Positions 25,388 through 34,389 of a stretch of 47,408 nucleotides of DNA are shown here, piece after piece. The position numbers were made by a program, and so were the translations under genes. The notes under the pieces are model-generated. The model was not told the DNA's origin. It saw nothing but the letters and a program-made list of their open reading frames with translations, and did no database searches. The stretch is from Arthrobacter sp. MYb23 (lineage in GTDB: Bacteria > Actinomycetota > Actinomycetes > Actinomycetales > Micrococcaceae), in contig NZ_PCPR01000032.1 in NCBI RefSeq assembly GCF_002979775.1, positions 1 through 47,408 of the forward strand, given 5' to 3'. The stretch's first letter is position 1, and each line of letters begins with the position of its first letter.

Positions 25388-27897
25388 GCACCGCGCCCAA
25401 TCTTCGTCCCCGCGCAAAAGAAACCCGGGCAACCAAGGGCGCCCGCATCGCCCAAGGGTCCAGGTCCGCGACCAGGGCCAAGGGCGGATCCATCTTCAGC
25501 GACGGCCGGCCGTTGTGGCATTTTGCCGTTGACTGCGGTGCGCTGCTGGTGCTGCTGTTCCTTGGCGTCCTCGGGTTCACGCTGAGCTTCGGGGGAGACG
25601 CCCATTACCTCATTGCAGGTCTGGGCGGCGTGCTGCTGGGGTTGGGGATCGCAGTCCTCAACGCGCACCTCCGCTTGGGGCTGCTGATCACCACTGCGGT
25701 GACGTTCGGTGCCTACATGGTCTTCGGATCGGCGCTTGCAGTGCCGGACTCGGCAGTTTTGGGATTCCTGCCCAGCCTTGACTCCTTGCGCACGTTGCTG
25801 CTGGGCATCGTCTTTGCCTGGAAGGACATGCTGACTGTCGGCGTTCCCGTGGGGACCGCGAACGGCATGCTCATTGTGCCGTTCCTGAGCTCGCTGGTGA
25901 CGGCGCTGGCCGCGGGTCTGCTCACCTGGCGTCTGAAGAGCCCGTACTGGCCGTTGCTTCCTGTGTTGGTCTTGTTCGTCACCGGCATCGCCTTCAGTAC
26001 CAGCGCGGGCTTCCTCAACGTGGAGCGCGGCGTCTCTCTGACCATTGTGTCAATTGTGTGGGCGACCTTCCGCCGCGACGTACTCCGCCGGAACAGCACC
26101 AAAGCCGTTTCGGCCAACAGGCCAAATTCCGACGCCGCCACAGCCCGGCGCGGACAGCTCCGTCGCCTGGGTACTGCTGCAGCCGTGATCGCCGTTGCGG
26201 TGGGCGTCACCGCCATCGCCTCGCCCTTGGTCACGGCCAGCGATGACCGCAAGGTTCTCCGCAACACGATCGTTCCGCCTTTCGACCCCCGGGATTACAT
26301 CACCCCGCTGGCGAGTTTCCGCAGCTTCGTCAAGGACGAGAAGGACAGCACGCTCTTCACGGTCAAGGGCTTGCCGAAGGATGCCCGCGTCCGGCTGGCT
26401 GCGCTGGATGCCTTCAACGGCCTGAACTACACCATGGACCCCAACAGTTCCGGCAACTTCAGCAAGGTGGGGGACGCCCGTTCGCTGAACACGCTGGCAG
26501 ACTCCGGGAGCCCGGTGCAGGGCACCAACTACACGCTGGACATCACCGTGGAGGACTATCAGGGCTACTTTGTACCGGGTGGCCGGCACACCACAGGTAT
26601 GAGTTTTGCAGACACGTCCGGCGCAGCTTCGGGGCTCTACTTCAACGCCGGCACGGACACTGCCGTCACCACCAAGGGTCTGTCCAAGGGCGAGAACTAC
26701 ACCGTGCAGGTATCGGACCCCGGGACGCTGGAGCACGGACAGCTCACACAGTACGACTTCGCGAAGCTCACACTGCCCGAGGCGGAGGAAGTGCCGCCGA
26801 TCGTGGCATCACAGGCGAACCAGCTTTCGGAGGATGCACCCACGGCCATCGACCGCGTGCGGCAGATCGAGGCGCACTTCCAGAAAAGCGGTGCTTTCAG
26901 CAACGGCCTGGTAGCTGAGGGACAGCTTCCCAGCCTTCCCGGCCACAGCGCGGCGCGCGTCCGCAACATGCTTTCAGCCAAGCAAATGCTTGGCGACGAC
27001 GAACAATACGCCGTGTCCATGTCCCTCATGCTCCGCCATCTTGGCATTCCGTCCCGCGTGGTCATGGGGTTCTATCCGGACCCCAAGAGCCCCGAGAACG
27101 GCGCCGGCGACATCAAGATCACGGGCAAGGACGTCCACGCCTGGGTTGAAGTGGCGTTCGACCGCGTGGGATGGGTTGCCTTTGATCCCACCCCGCCCAA
27201 GGACAATGTGCCCATCCCGCCGGACCCGGAAAACAAGTCCAAACCCAAGCCGCAGGTGCTGCAGCCGCCGCCCCCGCCGCAGGAGCCCGCGGACCTGCCG
27301 CCGGACTCCACCCCGGATGCCCTGGATGCAGACGAGAAGAAGAACAACCCGTGGCTTTTCTGGGGTCCGCTGCTCGCGGCCATTGGCATGGCACTGATTC
27401 CCTTGGGGATCCTCGCCTTGCCGCTGCTGCTGATTCTCCTGCTGAAATCACGACGCCGGAAGGCCCGTTTCCGTGATGGCCACCCGGCCCAGCGGGTTGG
27501 CGCTGGTTGGAACGAAGTGTTGAGCCTGGTCACCGATATGGGTGCCTCGATCGACACCAAGTCCACCAGGCGCGAATCGGCCTCGGTCATTGCTGACGCG
27601 TTTCCCACTACCGGGACCACCACCACCCTGCTGGCCCACCGGGCCGACGCCGCTGTGTTCGGCGCGGGCCAGCCCAGTGAGGACCAGGTCAAGGAGTACT
27701 GGGAGATCGTTGATACATCGTTGACGGACATCACGGGAAGCGTCGGTTTCTGGAAACGGCAGCAGGCACGGTTCTCGCCGCGCTCGTTGCTCTCAGATGG
27801 CCGCGCGGCCCTGCGTCGCCGGCAACAGCGCACCACTGAACCTGCGAAGCGCCGCTTCACGTTGCCGTTCAAGAAGGACACCACCGATGAGCAATGA
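25384..27897 (+). CDS. TgpA-like transglutaminase-fold membrane protein with Cys-to-Asp active-site substitution
   Basis: This 837-aa integral membrane protein has about six to seven N-terminal helices (~50-290), an extracytoplasmic transglutaminase-core domain (~430-605), a Pro-rich spacer (~610-645), a final helix pair (~655-690) and a cytoplasmic tail resembling DUF4129. The papain-like site should read G-x-C-E-x-[YF]-A, but here it is GDDEQYA (537-543), with Asp539 in place of Cys. His585 (DVHAWVEV) and Asp601 (AFDPTPP) are kept. It is therefore probably not a thiol transglutaminase or protease, and may act as a binding or scaffold domain. The DNA around the site is clean, with no frameshift. 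It overlaps DUF58 by 4 bp and the next gene by 11 bp. Confidence 0.9.
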   Translation: MSTAPNLRPRAKETRATKGARIAQGSRSATRAKGGSIFSDGRPLWHFAVDCGALLVLLFLGVLGFTLSFGGDAHYLIAGLGGVLLGLGIAVLNAHLRLGLLITTAVTFGAYMVFGSALAVPDSAVLGFLPSLDSLRTLLLGIVFAWKDMLTVGVPVGTANGMLIVPFLSSLVTALAAGLLTWRLKSPYWPLLPVLVLFVTGIAFSTSAGFLNVERGVSLTIVSIVWATFRRDVLRRNSTKAVSANRPNSDAATARRGQLRRLGTAAAVIAVAVGVTAIASPLVTASDDRKVLRNTIVPPFDPRDYITPLASFRSFVKDEKDSTLFTVKGLPKDARVRLAALDAFNGLNYTMDPNSSGNFSKVGDARSLNTLADSGSPVQGTNYTLDITVEDYQGYFVPGGRHTTGMSFADTSGAASGLYFNAGTDTAVTTKGLSKGENYTVQVSDPGTLEHGQLTQYDFAKLTLPEAEEVPPIVASQANQLSEDAPTAIDRVRQIEAHFQKSGAFSNGLVAEGQLPSLPGHSAARVRNMLSAKQMLGDDEQYAVSMSLMLRHLGIPSRVVMGFYPDPKSPENGAGDIKITGKDVHAWVEVAFDRVGWVAFDPTPPKDNVPIPPDPENKSKPKPQVLQPPPPPQEPADLPPDSTPDALDADEKKNNPWLFWGPLLAAIGMALIPLGILALPLLLILLLKSRRRKARFRDGHPAQRVGAGWNEVLSLVTDMGASIDTKSTRRESASVIADAFPTTGTTTTLLAHRADAAVFGAGQPSEDQVKEYWEIVDTSLTDITGSVGFWKRQQARFSPRSLLSDGRAALRRRQQRTTEPAKRRFTLPFKKDTTDEQ

Positions 27898-29530
27898 GAC
27901 AGAACTTTGCTCGGCTTGCCGGCATCCGGTTCGCCCGGGCGCGACGTTCTGCACGCAGTGCGGTTCACCCCTGAATAACCGTGGTGCCCGCAAGGAAGGC
28001 AACATCAACCATGCCCAGAAGGCGGCGTTGGAGTTCGCCAACCGGCATGGTTTCTCCGATCCCGGTAGTATCTCGGTAGTGTCGGCTCCGGCGTCGCCGA
28101 TGCAGCACGGAGCAAAGACCACGCCGGACCGTATGCCTGGGCCAGGGGGAGGGACCACAATGACCACCAAGCTCGAATTGGCGCCCGCTTCTGCCGGAAA
28201 ACGCCTGGGCGCAGCTGTGCTGGACTGGCTGGGACCCTTTGCCGTGCTTGCCACCACCTTCGCTATTGGTATTGCCGGCATCACGCAGACCCGCAGGAAC
28301 GGCTTCATCGTCTATGACACGGGCCTGCTGGTTCTCCTGGGAAGCATCGGTCTTGGCGTGACAGTGGTGTACACCTTTGTCATTCTTGGGCTGGAGGCGA
28401 AGTCCGGTAACACCATCGGAAACCAGCTCATGGGCATCCGCAGCGCGGATTCTGATGGTTATGCGCCGGGCGCTGGTGTTGTTTTTATTCGTGGAATTCT
28501 CACCGGCGGCCTCTTGCTGCTGGGGTCCATTGTTGCCGTCATCTTGTCGGCACTCGGATTGATCGGCCTGGTCCTCTGGATCGCCTTGCCGCTGATGTTC
28601 CTTGGTGTTGTGTGGGCTGTCCTTGTGGTCATCTCCAACGCCTGGGACAAGAACGGCAAGCTGCGGGGCTGGCAGGACAAAGCGGCAAAGTCGTTGGTCT
28701 TTGATGTCAATGCGGGCCGCAATCCGGTGACCACCGGAGGCATTCAAGGTCCGTACAGTTTCGCCCCCATGGATCTCCCGCCGGTTCAACCCGTAGCTTC
28801 CCCGGTCCCGTCAGGACCGGCGTCGGGTCCCCGGCCCAACGGCAGCGCGCCGACTGCCCCTGCCCAGGCCGCCCCGGCCCACACCGCGCCGGCCACTGCA
28901 GCACAGGCACCTCCAGCACAGGCATCTCCCATGCACACCACTCCTGCGACGCCGGCCGTGCAGCCCTCCCATGATCCGAACCAATGGCGCCCGCCGTCGA
29001 TGCCCTTCCCACCGGCACCGCACACAGCGGCAGCGCCGCAAGCGCCGGCACCGCAACCCCCTGCGGCGCAAGCACCCGCACCGTATGCCCCGGCGCCGCA
29101 GGCAGTGACCATCACGCCCCAAGACACTCTTGCGGTCACCGCTCACCCGGACGACGACGTGGAGCGCACCCAGATGCGCCCGGGCGCTGCCCGTGCCCAG
29201 GCCGTCCTGCGGATCCGGGTAGACGACGGACAGGACATCCAACTGGGCGGGTCAGTACTCCTCGGCCGTAATCCGGCACCACAGGCCGGGGAATCGGTGG
29301 AGCAACTGCTGCCCGTGACGGATCCTGGCCGGTCCATCTCCAAAACGCATCTGCATCTGCGTGTCGATGGCGACGGTGTCTGGGTCACAGACCGTCATTC
29401 CACCAACGGCAGCGCCGTCACCACGCCGGACGGTTTGCAAACCAGGCTCAACCCGGGCGAAGCAAGTTTTGTCCGTCCCGGTTCCACCGTTCACTTTGGG
29501 GACCGTTCCTTCCACCTAGGACAAGCATGA
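27887..29530 (+). CDS. zinc-ribbon / RDD / FHA membrane protein
   Basis: The protein has 547 aa from ATG 27887 (MSNETELCSAC), overlapping the upstream stop by 11 bp. A zinc ribbon uses Cys8, Cys11, Cys22 and Cys25. An RDD domain with about four membrane helices follows (~95-265; GKRLGAAVLDWLGP, GNTIGNQLMGIRSADSDGYA). Next is a long Ala/Pro/Gln linker (~285-440). The C-terminal FHA domain (~450-547) has its phosphothreonine-binding residues intact: LLGRNP, SISKTHLHL and STNGS. It should read the phosphorylation state set by the neighbouring kinase and phosphatase and tether the signal to the membrane. A longer frame from 27797 is only overlap with tgpA. Confidence 0.9.
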   Translation: MSNETELCSACRHPVRPGATFCTQCGSPLNNRGARKEGNINHAQKAALEFANRHGFSDPGSISVVSAPASPMQHGAKTTPDRMPGPGGGTTMTTKLELAPASAGKRLGAAVLDWLGPFAVLATTFAIGIAGITQTRRNGFIVYDTGLLVLLGSIGLGVTVVYTFVILGLEAKSGNTIGNQLMGIRSADSDGYAPGAGVVFIRGILTGGLLLLGSIVAVILSALGLIGLVLWIALPLMFLGVVWAVLVVISNAWDKNGKLRGWQDKAAKSLVFDVNAGRNPVTTGGIQGPYSFAPMDLPPVQPVASPVPSGPASGPRPNGSAPTAPAQAAPAHTAPATAAQAPPAQASPMHTTPATPAVQPSHDPNQWRPPSMPFPPAPHTAAAPQAPAPQPPAAQAPAPYAPAPQAVTITPQDTLAVTAHPDDDVERTQMRPGAARAQAVLRIRVDDGQDIQLGGSVLLGRNPAPQAGESVEQLLPVTDPGRSISKTHLHLRVDGDGVWVTDRHSTNGSAVTTPDGLQTRLNPGEASFVRPGSTVHFGDRSFHLGQA

Positions 29531-30471
29531 ACTCACAGCCGGCTACCCCCGTCAACGCCGAAGCGGGCCCCGCTGAAGGCGGATCGGCGTTTCGACTCAG
29601 CTATGGGTACGGTACGGACCGCGGGCTGCGGCGCGAACTGAACGAGGACTCGTTCATCGCCTCAGACCCAGTGTTTGCCGTTGCCGACGGCATGGGCGGG
29701 CACGAAGCGGGAGAAATCGCCAGTGGCATGTGTGTCCGGGCCTTGGGCAGTGCCCCTGAATTGTCCACTGGCGTGCGCACCGCAACAGCAGCCGATCTTC
29801 AGTCCTGCCTGTTGAAGGCCGACGCCGCAATCCGCGACGCGACGGGCGCCCGTGCAGGGACCACGCTGTCCGGAGTGGTAGTGGTGGAACAGATGGGCCT
29901 GCCTTACTGGCTGGTGATGAATATTGGCGATTCCAGGACGTACCGTCTCAGCCAAGGGGAATTCACACAGGTAAGTGTTGACCATTCCGAGGTCCAGGAA
30001 CTGGTGGACTCCGGGGATATTACCGCCGAGCAGGCAACGGTTCACCCCCGCCGACACGTTGTTACCCGTGCTTTGGGAACCGGTGATGAGACCGAGGCCG
30101 ATTTCTGGCTTCTTCCTATTCAGGAAGGAGATCGGATCATGATCTGCTCGGATGGCCTCAACGGCGAACTGGGCGATGACCACATGTTCCGCATCCTCAG
30201 CACCGTCGCCCATCCGCAGGACGCGGTGGACGCACTGATTCAGGCCGCCTTGAGAAGCGGTGGCAGGGACAACGTCACCGTCATTGTGGTGGACGCCAAA
30301 AACGTCTTGAACGATGCCGGGATCGCAATCACTGCGCCCCGCCCTGAGGTAGCGTCCGAGGTTGAAGAGGACACCCTTCCCCGGGCTTGGGTGAATGGCA
30401 CGGACGAGGCCGCCGGGTCTGACCAGGCCGCCGGGTCTGACCAGGAGGAAGGCGTTGATGGGAAGCAGTAG
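29527..30471 (+). CDS. PP2C-family protein serine/threonine phosphatase
   Basis: The 314-aa soluble phosphatase carries the PPM metal-binding signatures RELNEDSF (Asp41), VADGMGGHEAG (Asp54), MNIGDSRTYRL, MICSDGLNGEL and GGRDNVTVIVVD. It probably reverses phosphorylation by the kinase encoded three genes downstream. This is the PrpC position of PFNA-type clusters. Its start overlaps the previous stop by 4 bp. The C-terminal ~40 residues are an acidic tail containing an exact 18-bp tandem duplication (AAGSDQ twice), which could be a slippage site. The tail also harbours the Shine-Dalgarno of the next gene. Confidence 0.93.
   Translation: MNSQPATPVNAEAGPAEGGSAFRLSYGYGTDRGLRRELNEDSFIASDPVFAVADGMGGHEAGEIASGMCVRALGSAPELSTGVRTATAADLQSCLLKADAAIRDATGARAGTTLSGVVVVEQMGLPYWLVMNIGDSRTYRLSQGEFTQVSVDHSEVQELVDSGDITAEQATVHPRRHVVTRALGTGDETEADFWLLPIQEGDRIMICSDGLNGELGDDHMFRILSTVAHPQDAVDALIQAALRSGGRDNVTVIVVDAKNVLNDAGIAITAPRPEVASEVEEDTLPRAWVNGTDEAAGSDQAAGSDQEEGVDGKQ
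30408..30443 (+). repeat. 18-bp tandem duplication in the phosphatase tail
   Basis: GGCCGCCGGGTCTGACCA occurs twice head-to-tail (30408-30425 and 30426-30443), in frame. It gives two AAGSDQ units. Confidence 0.85.
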
Positions 30472-32521
30472 CCACCTTTCGCTGACCCGCTACCAGCAGG
30501 GTGAGTGGTTTGGCGTTGTGCGGAACGGAACCGTGGTGCTGCTTGGCCCGGACACTCCGCACGCACTGATCGACACCGTCTGGGAGTTGCTGGCATCCGC
30601 GCCCGAGGCCCACGAAGTCCTCCACGAGGTGACGGAGGCCTTTGGCGTTTCCCTCAGCCGCATCCCGCCCTTCGGGATCATTGATGCAAAAGACGCTCTC
30701 CGGGTCTTCCTTCGGGGAGAGCTTGAACTGGTGGTGCAGTTGGGCGGAGGGTTACAGCTCGGCGGGGGCGAGGAACGCCTTTCGGGGCGTGACGTCACCA
30801 CGTGGACCGAACGCCGGCTCCCGGATGCCACGGCCTACAGCGTCCGGATCGGGAACGGCACTGCCGGGTCCGCAGGAACCCCGACGGCGGGTGGACGCCT
30901 CCCGGTGTACGCCTCGCCACTGAACAGCGCGCCACTGAACAGTCTCCCTTTGGGAGAAGGCGTGGTTCTTCTCGCATCACTCGACGCCTCGGCCGAAGCA
31001 GCCGGACACACTGAGAGTGAGCCCGAACCATCTGATGCCGGAAGAGCAGTACGGCCCGCAACGGTATCCGATGAGACCATGATCGGCTACACGGAGGCAG
31101 ACCTCGGCCTGACGATCGCGCCCGGCCACATGATCAGCTCCACCGGTTCTTCCACCACTGCGGAAGATGCCGTTGCCGCGGAACCGGGGGCCGCTGAGGT
31201 TCATGGCATCGGCCGCGTGGCTGCTCCTGAGGAACCGGAGGTGCCTTCGGCAGCGCCGGTGGATCAGGTAGCCGAAGACGCCCACGCTGAAGAGGAACCG
31301 GCGATGCCGAAAGGACCTGCAGAGCCTAAAGAGGCGACGGTGTCCGAAGAACCCGCAGAGCCTGAAGAGTCCGCCGTGTCTGAAGACGCGATGTCGTTCG
31401 AAGAACCCGCTGTGTCTGATGACCCGACGGCGCCTGAAGACCGGGCCGCGGAGCAGGATCCTGCCTCCGAACCGGATTCGGATGTATCCAGCGTCCCTGT
31501 CCACACGAGTACCACCGACCCCATGCTTCCTTCGCTGGAAAACACCACGAGCTATGACCACCTCTGGGACAAAACCGTGATGCGGAACATTGAGGATGCC
31601 GCTGTCCGTTCGGACGACGGCGCTGAAGACCACGGCTCGCCTGCTTCGCCCGCGCCGGACTCACCAACACCTCAGGCGCCGGCAGCTTCTTCCACGGCAG
31701 CTCCGGCCACGCCACCTCCTTTCACTGCACCTCCTTCCACCGCACCTGTTTCGGCGCCGCAGGGTCACGAGGAAAATGTGCCTGCAGCAGCACCGTCCAC
31801 GGGACTGATTGACTCGGTTCCGTGGCTGCGCAGCGGTTCCTCCAACCCTGAAACCGGTGGTGACCAGCAAGCTGCTCCGCCTAGGCCTGCTGCTGTTCCT
31901 TCGCCCCAGATACCGGCGGCTTGGCTATCGGTTCCCCAGGACAGCCCGGTGGACGAGGATTCGGATCATGATGGCCAGACCATCATGAAGAGCAGTCTTC
32001 CCACTGCTGACGGCGGAGGCGCAAAGGCTGCTGTGGATGCCCCTGAAACCCCAGCCGTAGCAGGACCAAGTGTTTTGGCACGCATGTGCTCCCAAGGACA
32101 CGCCAACCCGCCCACGTATCCGCAATGCTCGGTCTGCGGGGTTTCTGTAACAGGAGACGCAGTCCATGTGCCGCGCCCGCGCCTGGGCAGGATGCGGCTT
32201 TCCACGGGTGAGCTGATTGATCTTGACCAGTCGCTCATCATTGGCCGGCAGCCGTCTGTCTCCCGTGTTCAAGGCGGCACCATGCCCCGGCTGGTCCAGG
32301 TGGACAGCCCCGGAGGGGACATTTCCCGCTCTCACGTGGAAGTCCGGCTGGAGGGTTGGCACGTCATGCTGTGCGACCTGAAGGCGACCAACGGAACCGT
32401 GCTCATTCGGGAGGGCCAGGCACCGCGCCGGCTTGCCCAAAACGAAATGGCTATCCTGCTGGACGGCGATATTGCCGAGCTGGGTGACAACATTTCATTG
32501 CGTTTCGAGGAGATTCTTTGA
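30458..32521 (+). CDS. zinc-ribbon and FHA domain protein with acidic repeat linker
   Basis: The protein has 687 aa from ATG 30458, chosen for AGGAGGAA 7 nt upstream; it overlaps the phosphatase stop by 14 bp. Residues 1-~185 form a beta-rich domain I do not recognise (RYQQGEWFGVVRNGTVVLLG, RIPPFGIIDAKDALRVFLRG). A ~350-residue low-complexity region follows, rich in Glu, Pro and Ala with EEPA/SEDP-type repeats. Around 540 a short Cys/His ribbon appears (MCSQGHANPP, PQCSVCG). The C-terminal FHA domain (~585-687) has intact IIGRQPS, DISRSHVEV and ATNGTVL. There is no membrane helix. It is probably a cytoplasmic phosphothreonine-reading scaffold between the kinase and other components. Confidence 0.87.
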   Translation: MGSSSHLSLTRYQQGEWFGVVRNGTVVLLGPDTPHALIDTVWELLASAPEAHEVLHEVTEAFGVSLSRIPPFGIIDAKDALRVFLRGELELVVQLGGGLQLGGGEERLSGRDVTTWTERRLPDATAYSVRIGNGTAGSAGTPTAGGRLPVYASPLNSAPLNSLPLGEGVVLLASLDASAEAAGHTESEPEPSDAGRAVRPATVSDETMIGYTEADLGLTIAPGHMISSTGSSTTAEDAVAAEPGAAEVHGIGRVAAPEEPEVPSAAPVDQVAEDAHAEEEPAMPKGPAEPKEATVSEEPAEPEESAVSEDAMSFEEPAVSDDPTAPEDRAAEQDPASEPDSDVSSVPVHTSTTDPMLPSLENTTSYDHLWDKTVMRNIEDAAVRSDDGAEDHGSPASPAPDSPTPQAPAASSTAAPATPPPFTAPPSTAPVSAPQGHEENVPAAAPSTGLIDSVPWLRSGSSNPETGGDQQAAPPRPAAVPSPQIPAAWLSVPQDSPVDEDSDHDGQTIMKSSLPTADGGGAKAAVDAPETPAVAGPSVLARMCSQGHANPPTYPQCSVCGVSVTGDAVHVPRPRLGRMRLSTGELIDLDQSLIIGRQPSVSRVQGGTMPRLVQVDSPGGDISRSHVEVRLEGWHVMLCDLKATNGTVLIREGQAPRRLAQNEMAILLDGDIAELGDNISLRFEEIL

Positions 32522-34344
32522 GTTCCAAGAGGCCCCCTGCGCCGCCTCCACCCATTCCGGGTTTCAAGTACATCAGCCTGCTAGGTTCTGGTGGCTTTTC
32601 GGATGTGTACCTCTATGAGCAGGACCGCCCGCGCCGAAAAGTAGCGGTCAAGGTGCTGTTGTCCGATCTGAAGACCGAAGGCGCACGTCGCCGCTTCGAG
32701 TCCGAAGCGAACCTCATGGCTCAGTTGTCGTCGCACCCTTACATCGTGACGATCTTCGAAGCCGAGATCACCGAAAACGGACACTCGTACCTGGCCATGG
32801 AGTACTGCTCCAGGCCGAGCCTGGATGTCCGCTACCGTCGCCAGCGATTCAGCGTGGACGAAGTACTCGCCGTGGGTATCCAGGTGGCTTCCGCCGTCGA
32901 AACCGCCCACCGGGCCGGCATTGTGCACCGGGACATCAAGCCTGCCAACATCCTGGTTACGGATTACAACAGGCCCGCCCTGACGGACTTTGGTATCTCA
33001 GGCACCATCGGCGCCGACACCGAGGACGACGCCGGAATGTCCATCCCGTGGTCTCCGCCCGAGCAGTTTCGCGGCGGCGCCGTGGACGGTGTTCCCGTGG
33101 ATATCTGGGCTCTGGGAGCAACGCTGTACACCCTTCTGGCGGGTCGCTCTCCATTTGTCCTTCCGGGCCAGGACAACTCCCAGCGGGAACTGATCTCCCG
33201 CATCACCAATTCGCCGCTGCCCCGCCTGGGCCGTGCCGACGTTCCGGAGTCCCTGGAGCTTGTGCTGGCCACGTCCATGGCCAAGTCGCCGGAATCGCGG
33301 TATTCCTCAGCCCACGCTTTCGCATTGGCCCTTCAGCGGATCCAGGCTGAACTGAACCTGTCCGTGACGCCGTTTGAGGTGCTGGAAGAACCCGGGCACG
33401 GCGACGATCAGCATCCGGACGACAACTTCGAGGAAACCCGGGTCCGGAGCATCGCTTCGATCGATCCCGACGCTTCCGGAACAGCCACTACGGGGTCGGC
33501 ACCCACGTTCCCGGCACGAACCTTCCCGTCCACAGTTCCGGGCGGTACCCAGCGGCCGGCACCGCCCTTCACACGGCCGGCCAGCGATCCGCGACCCACC
33601 GACACACCGCAGCCGACCAATCCTTCGCAACCCGCCAGTCCTTCGCAACCCGCCAGTCCTTCGCAACCCGCCAGTCCTTCGCAACCTGTCCAGTCGCAGG
33701 CCGGTCCGACGGCGCCGCCTCAGTTCCAGGCCCCGGCGGCCGGATACACGGCGCCGGGCGCACAGTACGCTCCTGCCGAGCCTGACACGGCAGAGTCCAC
33801 GGTCCTGCGGGGCTGGCAGCCCTCGCAACCACAGGACGATCTTGGGGCAACGGTCAGCCGTTCGACCGCCGGCACCTCGCCGGTAGCCCAGGAAGAAGCT
33901 CCACCGGCCGATCACAGCAAGCGAAACCTTTGGCTTGCGGTAACGGGTGCGGCGGTGCTGGTAGTAGCCATTGTGGTTGGCGTGGTCCTTGGGGCTCAAG
34001 CGCAGCCCAAGGTGGCGCCAACGGAAACGTCCAGTAAGCCCCCAGCCGACGCTTTGAGCGACGGCAGCGTTCCGGAGGTAGCGGGGTTGGCTGCAACGCG
34101 CGATACCAAGGACCGGAATATCATCATCTTTTCCTGGACCAACCCTCAGCCGATGGCCGGGGACACTTTCAAATGGCGCGTTAAGTCGGCCAAATCTGAA
34201 GGCGTCTACGAGAACACCACCATTGGGAAAGCGTTCCTCTCCGCGTTTGATGAACCACCCATCTGCGTGCAGGCCATCATTGTGCGCGCCGACGGCTCCG
34301 CTTCACCCGGCGGGCCGGATTCCATCGCCTGCCTGAACGAGTAG
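32518..34344 (+). CDS. transmembrane serine/threonine protein kinase (Pkb2/PknB-like)
   Basis: The 608-aa protein starts at TTG 32518 inside the previous stop (TTGA), with GAGGAG just upstream. The kinase domain (~17-285) is complete: GSGGFSDVY (23-31), Lys45 in VAVKV, HRDIKPANIL (137-146; catalytic Asp139) and DFG (157-159). A Pro/Ser/Gln/Thr linker (~300-460), probably rich in phospho-sites, contains three exact PSQPAS repeats. One membrane helix (~468-492) leads to an extracellular ~90-residue Fn3-like domain (VAGLAATRDTKDRNIIIFSW ... WRVKS) with two Cys. There are no PASTA repeats, unlike PknB. In PFNA-type clusters the kinase lies beside the FN3 gene. It is the likely writer for the FHA proteins here. 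Confidence 0.93.
   Translation: MSSKRPPAPPPPIPGFKYISLLGSGGFSDVYLYEQDRPRRKVAVKVLLSDLKTEGARRRFESEANLMAQLSSHPYIVTIFEAEITENGHSYLAMEYCSRPSLDVRYRRQRFSVDEVLAVGIQVASAVETAHRAGIVHRDIKPANILVTDYNRPALTDFGISGTIGADTEDDAGMSIPWSPPEQFRGGAVDGVPVDIWALGATLYTLLAGRSPFVLPGQDNSQRELISRITNSPLPRLGRADVPESLELVLATSMAKSPESRYSSAHAFALALQRIQAELNLSVTPFEVLEEPGHGDDQHPDDNFEETRVRSIASIDPDASGTATTGSAPTFPARTFPSTVPGGTQRPAPPFTRPASDPRPTDTPQPTNPSQPASPSQPASPSQPASPSQPVQSQAGPTAPPQFQAPAAGYTAPGAQYAPAEPDTAESTVLRGWQPSQPQDDLGATVSRSTAGTSPVAQEEAPPADHSKRNLWLAVTGAAVLVVAIVVGVVLGAQAQPKVAPTETSSKPPADALSDGSVPEVAGLAATRDTKDRNIIIFSWTNPQPMAGDTFKWRVKSAKSEGVYENTTIGKAFLSAFDEPPICVQAIIVRADGSASPGGPDSIACLNE
33622..33675 (+). repeat. three tandem 18-bp repeats in the kinase linker
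   Basis: CCTTCGCAACCCGCCAGT is repeated exactly three times (from 33622, 33640 and 33658), followed by a decayed fourth unit. Each encodes PSQPAS. Copy number may vary between strains without breaking the frame. Confidence 0.88.
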
Positions 34345-34389
34345 CCGGCACATGCGATTTACTTACCGCCGACCAAGGAGGCACAGATC

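Noticed and set aside
26985..27010. Sequencing error or frameshift explaining the missing Cys in the transglutaminase domain
   Set aside because: The reading frame continues through the downstream His and Asp motifs with normal codon use. A single codon change rather than a shift is seen, and the surrounding motif is otherwise intact.
33622..33675. CRISPR-like array
   Set aside because: The 18-bp units are contiguous, have no spacers, and are in frame inside the kinase linker.
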